DNA from: Eutreptiella sp. 'Long Island Sound 2002'
Lineage: Eukaryota > Euglenozoa > Euglenophyceae > Eutreptiales > Eutreptiaceae
NCBI GenBank assembly: GCA_964036045.1
Contig: OZ038402.1
Location: forward strand, 8,572,971 to 8,636,970
DNA length: 64,000 nt
Direction: 5' to 3'
This document shows, piece by piece, positions 19,662 to 30,700 of the stretch (within the stretch, counting starts at the first letter, position 1; each line of letters opens with the position of its first letter). Under the pieces are notes generated by a model that had not been told where the DNA came from, made no database searches, and was given only the letters and a program-made list of their open reading frames with translations. Both the position numbers and the translations under genes were made by a program.

Positions 19662-20927
19662 TTGCCATTCTTCTTCTTCGTTCGGCTGTACGTCCTGTAC
19701 TTGTCCTTCGTCAACCCATTCTTCTCCTGCTTCGACAGCATTCACTCCTTTTCCACGTCCACGACCTCCAAATGATTTCCCCGCACCACCTTTCTTACCT
19801 CCTTGACCTTTGTTGTTGGAGGTGTTGGAATTGGGGTTGGATTCGTTGGATCTGCCCTTGCCTCGACCTCCAGTATCTTTGTTGTTGCCGAAGGTCTTGT
19901 TCGCTGGCGTCTCCGCGTACAGGGGGTTGCCATTCACCTTGGAATCATCTTGAGTCCCGGACTTTCCCTTGCCATTTCCACCTTTTTGGCCATTTTTTCC
20001 ACCATTTTTTCCACCAGCATCGGTCCATCTTGAGTCGCTTGGATCTCCGCCTTGCTGCGAGTAATCTTTTGGTGTCCAGTCTCTGTTCTTTCCTTTGGAC
20101 TGCCCTTTACCCTTTCCCCTTCCATGCTGGTCAGCATCTCGTGCTCCATCCTGCTGGGGATTTTTGGAAGAATTTCCCTTTCCATCCATTTTGGACTGAA
20201 TTGTCTTGAGATCTGAGGGCGTCCATCTGTGATCTGCGGTCGTGTGAGTCGCCGCTCGACCTTCTTTTCCAAGGGCAATGCACACAGAGCATCCCTTCTC
20301 ACCAACGGCGTTGACCTTGCCTCCGAAGCCATGTGCATCCTGGGACTTCTGGCGTTCTAAGTTTGCATACATTTCAAGTTGGTCCCAGATCTGCTCGACT
20401 CCATATGAGAAGATCCACGGTCGTACCTTCAAAACTGTTCCCTTATACTTCACTTTTCCATCCACCATGCTGCAGAAAAACTCCGACTGTTCAGAATCGT
20501 GGAAACCAACTCTCCATCTGCCCTCACGAATAGTGATATCCTTCAATCCAGTAGCACTGATAGAGTGTAGTAACTCACGAACAGCCATTTTCCCCATAGT
20601 TTCTGGTAATCCTCGGACTTCAACCCAGTTGCCCAGAACTTTTTGGTCCGCCTGAGAGTCCCTGATCTTCTGCTTGGTCTCCGGCGTGAGCTTGCTCAGG
20701 AGGATCTTCTTCATTTCGCCTTCAGAAAGTCCTTCTCCAGAGTTCTCCGCCTCTTGCACCAAAAACTCCCAATCTTGCCTTGCAATTTGGATCTCTTCCA
20801 GAAATAATTTTTTGATCGCCCTGAAGTTCTCCAGACGGTTCCTGTAATGATCTTCAGGTAGTCGAGACCCTTTCTTCTTGAGACTGCGATACAATTCCTC
20901 ATAGCTCAGGGGATTTCCTTGGTTTTG
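19659..20927 (-). CDS. El-1 Gag, C-terminal part (capsid end, RRM-like and nucleocapsid-like region)
   Basis: This frame continues gag in phase after a TGA at 20930-20928. The first 110 residues or so look like the helical end of a retrotransposon capsid (SYEELYRSLKKKG, HYRNRLENFRAIKKLF). The middle part, NWVEVRGLP to YKGTVLKVRPW, has the strand order and RNP-like GRWRVGFHD of an RRM fold; this is suggested, not proven. A possible zinc site (KGCSVCIALG with a later HTTADH) and a long Gly/Lys/Asn-rich basic tail suggest nucleic-acid binding. It ends at the UAG before pol. No ATG begins the segment, so it depends on upstream gag translation. Confidence 0.75.
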   Translation of the reverse strand, partial: QNQGNPLSYEELYRSLKKKGSRLPEDHYRNRLENFRAIKKLFLEEIQIARQDWEFLVQEAENSGEGLSEGEMKKILLSKLTPETKQKIRDSQADQKVLGNWVEVRGLPETMGKMAVRELLHSISATGLKDITIREGRWRVGFHDSEQSEFFCSMVDGKVKYKGTVLKVRPWIFSYGVEQIWDQLEMYANLERQKSQDAHGFGGKVNAVGEKGCSVCIALGKEGRAATHTTADHRWTPSDLKTIQSKMDGKGNSSKNPQQDGARDADQHGRGKGKGQSKGKNRDWTPKDYSQQGGDPSDSRWTDAGGKNGGKNGQKGGNGKGKSGTQDDSKVNGNPLYAETPANKTFGNNKDTGGRGKGRSNESNPNSNTSNNKGQGGKKGGAGKSFGGRGRGKGVNAVEAGEEWVDEGQVQDVQPNEEEEWQ

Positions 20928-20930
20928 TCA
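20928..20930 (-). other. In-frame UGA inside El-1 gag
   Basis: The codon context is GAA TGA CAA, with a C after the stop, which favours readthrough. It falls inside the predicted capsid region, not at a domain border, so a C-to-T decay mutation (CGA to TGA) is as likely as a programmed site. Confidence 0.6.
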
Positions 20931-22656
20931 TTCCACATACAGATTGTATGTGCTCTCCCTGAGCTTGCCCGTCAAGCAGTCCATCAGCCCAAGGATCCAG
21001 AGCTCCTTGTCCAGCTTCTCGGTCTGCAGCCACACCATGAACTGCCGCTCGAACGAAGCCCAGTAATTGGGGTGTCCAGAGAACTTCGGCTGCTTCATCA
21101 CAAACCCTCGAAGTCTCATGTGCAGCGGGTTCAGCAGGTGGTTCAAGTTGAAGTTGGTGGCTGTGCCGACCGGATTGACGAAAACTGGATTGACTGCGGC
21201 GCCTCCCATGGCCTGTGCCTGCGCAATTGCGGCCGCCAGCAACGCCTGGTCCACAGTAGGCTGCACGAACGGCGTCGGTTGGGCTTGATGCAGTCTCATC
21301 TCCTTCAATTTCTTCTGCTTTTCTTTGATCTTGGCCTCATTTTCTTTTTGCTGCCGGTCCTTCTTCTTCAAGGCCATTGATCGCTCCTTCACGGTGGTCC
21401 TTGCTTCTCCATCAATATCAGCAACAGTACCCACTGACAGTACAGACCTCTCCGACGAAGATTCTCCTCCTTCAGTACCCAGATTGAACCCAATAGGACT
21501 TCCAAATCCAGTAGGGGGGATACCAGAAATTCCAGTTCCAGTTCCAGTAAAAGCTGGATGGTGGCCAGTAAAAGCTGGGGGTGCTGCAGAATGTGGAGCG
21601 CCGTAAGGCGTGGATGTGGGTGCAGCTGAGGAGGTAGGTGCTGGGTGGCTTGCCATCGTAGGCGCTGGTCCAGTGAGCCCAGTAGTGCTCAGATTTTGTA
21701 CCAGATTTGTAAGCTTCTCCAACTTCTGTTCCATGTCCTTCCACTTGCTGTCATCATCCCTCTTCTTCTCCTTGGCGGCCTTCTTCAGCTCCTTCACCCT
21801 TGATTCCAGCGACGAAATCTGTCGTCGACAGGAGCAGTCCTTGGCGCACTCGCCACAGGAAGGGCATCTCGTCCCCTTTCCTTTGCTTCTGACCTCGTCG
21901 ACCCAAGTGTCAACACTGGAGGCAGAGCTGGGGAGTTTGGACAATTGCTCCCTGGAGAGGTGCGAATGGGTCGAATCACACCTCATTTCGTCGACTCCGT
22001 CGTCGTTCCGACCCCAGACGCCTGACGGACCAGCGTGCGGATGCACATTCTGCCGTCGTTCCTCGGCGATGATGGCCATCTGCACCATCACGGCTGCCTG
22101 GTGATCGAACTGGTCCATCAACTCCTCCCTGTCCTCTTGCTCCTGCAGCTGGGCGTCGAATCTCGACCGGCCGCTGTCCCTGAGGAACTGGCACGACGCC
22201 CTGAACCAGTCCCTCAGGCGGCCACGATAGCCCGCCTCAGCCAGCAGCCAATTCTGCCTGTGCAGGAATTCCTCATTCCAGATCTGCTGAAAGTGGTTTT
22301 CCCAGTAATCACCACTAATTTCAGCTTCAGACTGCTCTCCTTCGCTGCTGCTGTCTTCCAGATCAGGCAAAGCGTGAGAGGAGGAACCAGATTCACTCGA
22401 GGAGGGAGATTCTCGACCGGGTTTAAGGTTGGGTGGGGCGTTCATGCAACACTCAGCAGAAGTGTGAACACCAGGCCAATGTTTATGGCCACAGTAAGGG
22501 CACTCTGACGGATGATCCTCGGTTTGCTGGGGAGATGCTACGAAGGTAACCTCAGGGGGAACACGCAGCGACCCAGAAGGAGTAATAGCCCCGCTAAAGT
22601 CCGATGATCTCAGAGTGTCAGTGGAGATTCCAGAAGCAGAGTCATGATTTCCTCTG
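20928..22656 (-). CDS. El-1 Gag, N-terminal part
   Basis: Gag forms the virus-like particle that packages the RNA. The frame runs from the PBS down to a TGA at 20930-20928. Near the start a CX2CX8HX4C zinc motif (CPYCGHKHWPGVHTSAEC) is visible, the same spacing as the El-2 knuckle. The middle has an acidic Ser-rich stretch, a second Cys cluster (CPSCGECAKDCSC), a predicted coiled coil (SSLESRVKELKKAAKEKK) and a Pro/Thr/Gly-rich linker. It ends with the first part of a retrotransposon capsid domain (GHPNYWASFERQFMVWLQ). The open frame extends into the El-2 LTR up to 22742, but that extension is accidental. No ATG lies in frame between the PBS and the zinc motif, so either a non-AUG start is used or the first ATG, after the motif, is the start. 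Confidence 0.75.
22646..22656 (-). other. El-1 primer-binding site, downstream half
   Basis: Minus-strand GTAGCAGAGG at 22660-22651 (the GTAG being the El-2 TSD), together with TGGTAG at 39838-39833, makes TGGTAGCAGAGG beside the El-1 5' LTR. This complements the 3' end typical of initiator-Met tRNA. El-2 is inserted inside it. Confidence 0.8.
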
Positions 22657-22660
22657 CTAC
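22657..22660. other. Target-site duplication of El-2, left copy (CTAC)
   Basis: CTAC precedes the El-2 left LTR and is repeated at 39833-39836 after the right LTR. A 4-bp duplication fits the 4-6 bp range of Ty3/gypsy integrases. Confidence 0.75.
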
Positions 22661-25609
22661 TGATGCGTTCCCGTGGGGGGCCGGCCACGGGACGCTGCGG
22701 TGACACGCACAAGTGAGCAGGCAGGCAAGGCACTACGCTCACAAGGGCATCAATACGCCTGTGTCATGTGACAAAGCGTTTCAGAATCCTTGCCACTCTG
22801 CAAAGAGGGAACGAAAGTATGTACAGCAACACATCAGGATATGTACACATGGGGTTAAGACTGGACTGGGGTAAGGGCATCAAGGGACAATAGACACTCT
22901 ATCCTAACTTGTATCCCAATCCCAGGTCCGACCCTCTCAGTGGCTGGTGGGGGCGGGGGCTCAAACACAACCCATGCCCTGCTCAGTCCGGACCCTGAAA
23001 CCCTGCCAAAAGGGGGGATGTCGCGCCCAGCCGGAGGCGAGTTCCTGGGAACCAAGAGGGCTCCAAGGCCAACCAACAGTGGCTCCCCATGCTCCCTGAA
23101 TGGCAGGTCCCAACTCCACTCTGAGCCAGAGATATGGCCCCGCCATTATCACCCAGGAGTTGGTAGCTGAAAATGGGCTGTTTCAGCCCAAATTGAAATT
23201 AACTCAAAAATCCCCAAAATTGACCCCTCGTCCAGACCCGCCAGAGGTAGGGACGAGGCAACTGACCCTATGCCCTTCGAGTACGAACCCCCTGGAGCCC
23301 TCACCCAACCTGGTTCCCTCTGAGGTCCCGGCATCAGGGCAACACGGATGAACGTCATGTGGGGTCATGATGCCAAAATCACCAAAATTGGCGTCATTCC
23401 CACGCGTGGCTCGCCCGGCCAAGGTAAGGCCAATGGCTCACAGGGTAGGAGGCAGGACCTAGGACTTCTATCTGAGTGTACAACTTGGATTTAGGTCCGG
23501 GCTCCCTATGTGCTTAGAGAAATGGGGCCGCCAATTGACCGCACGGAAGGGGGAAATTGGGGTCCCAAAATTGGGTCATTTTGGCTGCTTGAAATGAGCC
23601 AAAATTCGGTGTGCTCCCAATAGTATATCTCCACGCCAGCTTGGAGATCGGATCCGCCATTCCATACGCGATCCACCGGGAGTCCAATGGAGACTCCCAT
23701 GCCCTTGGCTCTCAAAGATCTCCATGCCAATCGGCGTGGTGACGATCCCAATTGGGTCCACAAATGTCAAAATGGCAAAATTGCCCACACTCACTTTGGG
23801 CTAGCGCCTTAACGAAGGTGGCTCCGCTTCGCCCACGTGGTGTGTGGACCATGGGGACCATTACCCATAACACCCATGTCATATATGGTCCATTGATCCA
23901 TGCGTCCGGCGTGCACGAGGGTTAGAACATGGGGCACGGCGGGCAGCAAAAGTGGAAAATTGCTCAAAATGGCCAAAAATGCGCACACTCATTGTTGGGG
24001 CAAATGAGGTACATGCCCGACTTGGACCAGGGTGTGCCATTGGATTGGTATCAAGTCATATTGGTCCAACATATCTTTTGGGCGTCGCCCAACTCCTCCG
24101 ATATTGGGAATGGCAGGGTCGCCAAGTGAGCCCATGATTTGGGATAGTCCCAAATCGCCAACATGGCGGCCATGGTATGCCAAGCCTAAGAGGAGTTACT
24201 CGCCGGGTCCAAGATATGTTGGGCACCGAAGTATGTACCCTCATATCATACTTGGGTCATGATGTCAATTGAACGTAACGTTGAGATACACGGTCGCCAC
24301 TTGACATCATGACGGGCCAAAAACGGCAAAATTGGCACAAAGACACACAAAAGTGCATTGAAAGGTGCACAATTATATTATAATATCTTTGGCTTGGATC
24401 GTGCAATCAACTAATCCTTCTAAACACAACGACTTGACACCAATGACCTTCGATCCCACGTACGTGCTCCACTTGGGGCGCCTTGAAAGGTTACTAGCGC
24501 TACTTCCCAAGTGGGCACATGAAAATATGGAAAATTGTAAAACACACACCTTGCTCCCAACGCATCGCTTCGGGATCACCACACAAGCTTCCCTTCACGA
24601 AGGTTAGGCTTGCAATTGACTGTAGGGAGTATGGAGAAGGGGCTTGCACAATATGAGGTCCATTGGCGGGTTCGACTTGGAGCAATGGACCCGCCAAATG
24701 GGCACACAACACAACACATGGCACATACCACATATTGCCCAAAAAGGTAGCTCCCACCACGATATGTCATGCCCCTCCAAGGGCATAACTTTGTGTCAAT
24801 CGCTCATAGGAACTCAAGGAGAGTTCCTATGCAACACCAACACTTGCGCGCTACACTCGAAAGTTATCTTAACGCACGCAATATCATGGCCAATGAATTG
24901 TAACGCAAACTCTACCCTCTTGACCATGATCCATTACACTAGCGCGCACGTGTGGAGACGCAAGGCATATAATGCTTCCTAAATTACGTCGGGACTATTG
25001 TGAATACATCCCACGTTTCCTTATCGTCAATACTCGCAAGCGGCACGAGATATGACCTTCACAAGTGGCCTCACGAATCAACTTTGTTTTGCCCATATCT
25101 TTAAGACAAATGGGGGGCAAGAGAAAAGAAAAGTTGATTCGTGTATAGGGAAGCACGTAGGTCCACTCGAAAGAGGTCAAATCAAGTGCGGGGATGTCGA
25201 AGTCGAAAATCCGATTTCGACATCCTGAAAAATTCGGATTAAGGTTGCGAGTACTAATTATGAAAATTGCGGAAGCATCCATGCAGTTCCTGGCGACTTT
25301 GGAGCCTTCGTGACGGATAGCGTTAAAATTTCCATTATAAACAGTTAAACAGGCGGTTACGGTAAAGTCGCGATCCAACCGCCAGCAGTCAAAACAGTGA
25401 GTATCAAAACGGAAGCGTAAAAATTGACGGAAACAATATGAAAATAAAACCCTGTTGATTCCTGATATTCTGGTACACAAATCTCCGCTGGCGGTGCATC
25501 GGTTGCCGATGCGGGGCTTCACGGCACGGAACACGCCGTACATGGGGTTAGTGGACCGGAGACCGGTTGTATGCCGCAACCTGGCCATGGGGTTCTGGGT
25601 ACCGCTTCA
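22661..25609 (-). mobile_element. 3' LTR of El-2 (2.95 kb)
   Basis: The copy matches 36886-39832 with scattered substitutions. It carries no credible gene. It contains a perfect 13-bp inverted repeat (24256-24268 with 24301-24313) inside a 419-bp segment also found in the El-7 LTR. The length is unusually large for a Ty3/gypsy LTR. Confidence 0.92.
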
Positions 25610-25620
25610 CCCCCCTCCTT
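25610..25620 (-). other. Polypurine tract of El-2
   Basis: On the minus strand AAGGAGGGGGG directly precedes the LTR start TGAAGCGG. A close match to this PPT plus LTR start occurs in El-6 at 62463-62475. Confidence 0.7.
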
Positions 25621-27089
25621 AGAGCAAACCCTGGGGGGGGCTGGATAATACCCAAGCATGGCAGCGGGTACCCAGGACCATATCCCGAAGGGGGGGGGTC
25701 ACATCCTCACTTCAGGTTGACTCACACACAGTAAGATAGGTATGATGCAGTATAAGCTCGTAGCACATGTATAGTATCAAGTATCAAGTATCAAGTCCCG
25801 GGTCCTGGCGGCGATTGTTCGGCATCCAAAGGACCCGTTAACCCATACCAGGCGCACCGGGTGCCGGCTGCTACGGTCACCACCACAGTGGCAGTGGCAT
25901 ACACAGCCAACATAGGCGACACACGACGACCGAGGTGGTCCCACAAGTCGAGAGCGACCACAAAGATCCATCAGGCTACCCCAAGCTTCCCAAGGCCCGC
26001 CGACTGGGGAGAGTCCCCACGGGTCCTTCCTCGGGCGCACCATGTCCATATCCATACGACGCGAGTCCAGAGTGCCATAGTCGAACTCCTTAAGAACCCC
26101 AAATCTTAAGGGAACTCCTCCTGAAGGGATCGGGCATCAAGGCCGTCTTTTCCCTCGCCCTACTGCCACGAAGGCCATACATGAGGGAGTCCTCATGCAG
26201 TGTGGGCGGAGGCGTCGACTCCTCAAACCACCAGTTTCCCAGGCAGACTGACCGAGGTCAGGAGCACCGGAGGCCGCCATCCGAATGCAAGTGCGTCTGC
26301 GAATCGGTAGGCTCACACTGGGACTGACAGTGGCGGACCGCTGGGAGTGTAGTCAGGCAACTGGGCTTCCCGCCTGGCGCCATCAGGATCTCCACACATC
26401 ACAGCGAATAGGGCAACACGGTATCACAGGCACTCAAACAGAAGAACATGTAATCCAGTACTGGTCCAGGCTGGACCAGGCTGTAAGAATATGTACACGG
26501 CGACTCAAGGCGCCTCTGTATCCCGATTCGTGGTGAAAAACAGTCCATCCCTCAGCGACGGGCTGACGACACTTAACATACAGATGCACATATCCTGGAG
26601 GGCAGAAAAACAAGCAATATTCTGGGTAAATAGGCGTGTAAACACACTCTGGACAGAGTGCCAAACCACGCCACGGTCAGGATAAGGCAAATGCAGGAGG
26701 GTGGACAGGATAACGCCTGAGTTCAGGCATATATAGTCTCGAGACACACGTCGACTGGTCTGGATCCCGCAAATGCCATGGGACCAGACCACACACCAAA
26801 AATCGCAATGCCGATGACAGCGGCATCCGTTGCGCAACGTCGTATGGGCTTCAAGGCCCCAAGAGCTCAAAAATATGAAGGTCAGTCGCCCACCTGGTTT
26901 CCCAAGGATTCAGCAGGGGGGGGAGTGACGAATAGAATTGAAGAGAGGGGCCATCCTCCTCTGGATACAGCAGGGGGGGGGCATATGGCCACTCTGTCAC
27001 CGAAAGATGGAAGAGAGCAAGCAAGTAAGGGACGATTCGTCGGCCTCACAAGCGCTCAAGACGCATCAGGGGAGAGCTCAGGGCGCTGA
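25621..27089 (-). other. El-2 3' untranslated region
   Basis: This is about 1.5 kb between the TGA after the chromodomain and the PPT. Several G-runs of seven to eight bases (near 25630, 25690, 26920, 26980) interrupt it. I see no gene or RNA. Confidence 0.6.
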
Positions 27090-27750
27090 TCAGGCACCCC
27101 TGGCTGCAATCGCCCGGGTGAGTGCTGCCAAGTCCGAAACGTGGATCTTGGTCTTGTGCTTGCGGATGTACTCCATGAAGGGAGTATTGACCCGCGGCAC
27201 GAACGAGGAGACGGGTTCCCAGGTGTCGTGGGACGGCCCATAGCCTCGCCAACGAACCTTGAACTCCAGACCTCCGGGTGCCGAGGCCTTCGGACGCTGA
27301 GCCAGGATCTTCTCGACAGTATAGTCGTCCTGCTCAGCATAGTCGTCGTCCGAATCGGCCTCATGTTTGGCGTAGTCCAGGGACACATGTCGGCCACGGA
27401 GGTCGGGTTCCCGCACACGGAGTTGACTTTCGTGGCGCTCCCGGAACTGTCCGTGACCCACCTTGATGCGGTAGGTGTCCTCACCAATCCTGCGGACCAC
27501 CTCGCCGGGTGTGAACCAGGTCTTGGTGCGGCGGGTGCCCATGGGGCGGGGTCTGATCACCCACACCGGGTCTTCCACCCTGAACTTCTGCGCTGTCGAG
27601 CTCGGGGCGGACTTCTGACGCTCAGCATGCTCCTTCTCAAGCTGCTGGCGGATGCCCCGCGCCGTTTGCTCTTGCCGCGCGAAGAACTCCTTGGCATCCA
27701 TATCCCATGCCATCACCAGACAAGGGAAGTCCCCTACCCAGGGGGTCCCT
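27090..27750 (-). CDS. El-2 integrase C-terminus and chromodomain (frameshifted from pol)
   Basis: This frame continues El-2 pol after a shift in the region 27690-27760, where the minus strand has short C and G runs. It holds the end of the integrase (AWDMDAKEFFARQEQ), an SH3-like segment with VEDPVWVIRPR, an acidic linker and a chromodomain (DYTVEKILAQ, FKVRWRGYG, DTWEPVSSF). The chromodomain keeps the aromatic and TWEP positions. It ends at TGA (27092-27090). The single frameshift probably inactivates this copy unless it is a sequence error. Confidence 0.85.
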
Positions 27751-30700
27751 GCCAAACAGAATCTGGTGAGGGGACAAACCGCCCGGAGTGGGGGTCTCAT
27801 GATGGGCCTTCAGAGCAGGCCACATCTCCTCGAACCAGTTCCGCCGTGGATTGGTGATGTGGATCTTGCGCAGCTTCTCGAACAGCTGCCGTCCAGCCAC
27901 TTCAGCACGGCCGTTAGACCGGCTGAGATAGGCGACGCTCTTGGCATGACGTATCCCCATGAGGGAACACATAGCCTTGAACCAGCCACCAGTAAACTCG
28001 GGCCCTCGGTCACTGCAAATGGTGCGGGGGATGTCAAAGACGGTCAGCCAATGACGAATCATCATGACTGCCACTTCCCTGGCAAGCAACCCCTTTTTGC
28101 GTGCCGGAACGGCTACAACGTAGCCGCTGTGGCGGTCCACACAGAGAACCACACAGTCAAAGGTCTCCTTGCCAATGTGCACTTCGGGCATGGAGAAGAT
28201 GTCCATGGCCACGCTCTCCATGGGCTGGTCAGGAACCGGGGTCCATTGGGGTTCCCCCTTGACGTTCCGGTTGTCGGGATTGCAGGCCTGACAGACCGAG
28301 CAACCCTTCCTGACCTTCTTGATGGCGGTGTAGAGAACGATATGGTCGATCTCGAACCGACGCTGCATGTCAAGAGCTTGCTTCTTGACCCCTGGGTGCA
28401 GCATGTGGTGGTGCCAAGCTTCACACAGCTCGAGCACCCGGGACTCTGGTACTAGCAGCTTACCATTCCGGTAGAGCTTGCCATCTTCTTCAGTCAGCCC
28501 CTTTGGCCACTTCTGCCCGTCGTCAGGGTCGGTCACAGCCCTATACTCGGCCGCAAAGGCCTCAGACTTGGCGTAATCGTCGGTCCAGTCGTCCTGGAGG
28601 CAAGACTCCGGGAAGAGGTGCTTGTCGGACTCCATCCCCACAGGGGGTGCCGGACCGGGCCTTCCGCCCGCGGCACCCACAGGGGCAAGTACACTGACCG
28701 CTCTGCTCACCCTCGACGCGAGGGGGGCATCAGCAGCCATGACGACGAAGCATTTAACATCCTCCTCCTCCATCAGGCGCTCCATTTCAATGATCTTCTT
28801 GGCCTCAGCGGTCTCAGCCTCATCGCCATGGGCAGAGATATCCTGCATGCCCTTGCTGGCGGGATAGGCCCACCTACTGAGACAGTCCGCCACGGTGTTA
28901 TCCTTTCCAGGAATATAAACAACCGTAAGGTCGAACTTGGCCAAGGTCTCATGCCATCTTGCCCGTCGGGAGGCGGGACCTGAGGGGGTGTCCACGTGCT
29001 CCTTGTGCCACGACTGCAGACTCTGATGGTCGGTGCAGACGGTGACGGGATGGAGGGCTATGTACCCAGCCCATTTCCTGAGAGCCATGACGATGGCATA
29101 CGCCTCCTTTTCACGGGGCGTCCACGTCCGTCTCTGGCCTTCCGCCAGGACTCGGCTCCAGAAGGCCACGGGCACGTGCCTCCCGTCGTCAAGCACTTGC
29201 TCCAACACAGCGCCAATGGCGTAGTCGGAAGCGTCGGTGCGCAGGACGAACCCTCGGTCGGGATCCACGAGGTGCAGACCCACTGCGGATAGCAGCGCCT
29301 GCTTCATCCCCTCAAAGGCACGGTCGGACTCTTCAGTCCAGACCAGAGCCTTCTTGGACCCCTTCTTGGTCTCCTCTCGGTTGCCCTTGAGCATGGTCGT
29401 CATGGGGGCTGCATACTCGGCATACATTTTGATATACCCCGAGTAGTAGTTGCAGAACCCCAGATACGCCCGTAGCTCAGAGACCGTCTTGGGCTTTTCC
29501 CAGTGCTCAATCGCAGCCACCTTGCCAGGTATGGGCTTTCGCTGCCCGTTCCCGACTACGTGGCCAGCGAAGACCACCTCGCTTACCGCAATGGTGGCCT
29601 TGTCACTGCTGCCCGTGAGCTTGTGCCGAACCAGAAGGTCCAGCACTCGAGTGACGTCCCTCTCGTGTGCCTCCAGGAGCTCCTCGTAGCTCATGCTGGG
29701 GTCCCCGGACGCGATGATCACGTCGTCCACGAAGGGGTCCGCACAGTCGCGCACCGGCTCAAGCAGGTTCTCCAGCATCCGCTGAAAAGCCGCATTGCCG
29801 TTGGTGACGCCCATAGGCATCACCTTCCACTGGAGAGGTCCAAGTGGGGTGCTCATGGCTGTGCAGGCACGGGACTCCTCGGCGAGAGGCATCTGATGAT
29901 AACCATGTTTCAGGTCAATCACCGTGAAGATCCTCCGCCGGTGTTGTTTTTGCAGCATGTCCTCAATGAGGGGCAGCGTATAGCTGTCGTGCTGCGTTTG
30001 GGCGTTCAGGCCGCGGTAGTCGACCACGAGCCGCCACTCACCGGCAACTTTCTTGGGGACGACGAAGCAGGGAGAGGCCCACTCGGAGTGGCACGGCTCA
30101 AGCCAGCCTCTCTGGATGAAGTCACGGAGGATCTTCTCCATGGCCTCTCTCCTCTCGCCCCTCAGGGCAAACTCCCGGTGGCGATACACACGGGGGTCCT
30201 GCTTCAGTCGTATCTTGGCCTCGCCATACGGTCCACGCACCGGTGGGGGAAACACAGGCTTTCCGCTGAAGAAGGTATCACCATACTTCTGCTTCAGCCT
30301 GGCCCTCAATGCCTGGATCTTGGGGCAGTCATCGGACTCCGCCTTGGCTTTTCCGGGCACTTGAACCACGGAGCTTACTTGAGGGGTAGCGACCCCGCTC
30401 GCTTTCGGCTCAGGTGGTCTTCCCAGGTGGCCCAAAGGGCCATCTCTGGTCTTGCCTCGGAATGGATCGCCGTAGGTGGGTGGGTTACCGCCAGGCGGCT
30501 CGTCTTGGCTGGACATGTGATCCAGCACCCTCTGTACGAAGGTATTCCCGTCATAGGAACCAGAAACGATTGAGTCCACTTCCCACCAGGCTTTGTCCTG
30601 GCCTTTGCCCTCACGCTGGTTTCCCCAGTCGTGAAAGGGCTGATCCATATACCCCTGAACCAGATCCCACTCCTCTTCAGTGAGGGGGTCTTCGGAGTCC

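Noticed and set aside
22657-22742. ATG at 22742 as the start of El-1 gag
   Set aside because: It lies inside the El-2 LTR; the frame is open across the junction by chance. The El-2 5' LTR has the same short frame, so it is not El-1 sequence.
23570-23600. CATTTTGGCT similar to part of the dinoflagellate spliced leader
   Set aside because: Only about ten bases match, it lies within the El-2 LTR, and the rest of the leader is missing. It is not evidence for the host.
27141-30573. Long plus-strand open frames opposite El-2 pol
   Set aside because: They are antisense shadows of the pol frame, with no recognisable domain.
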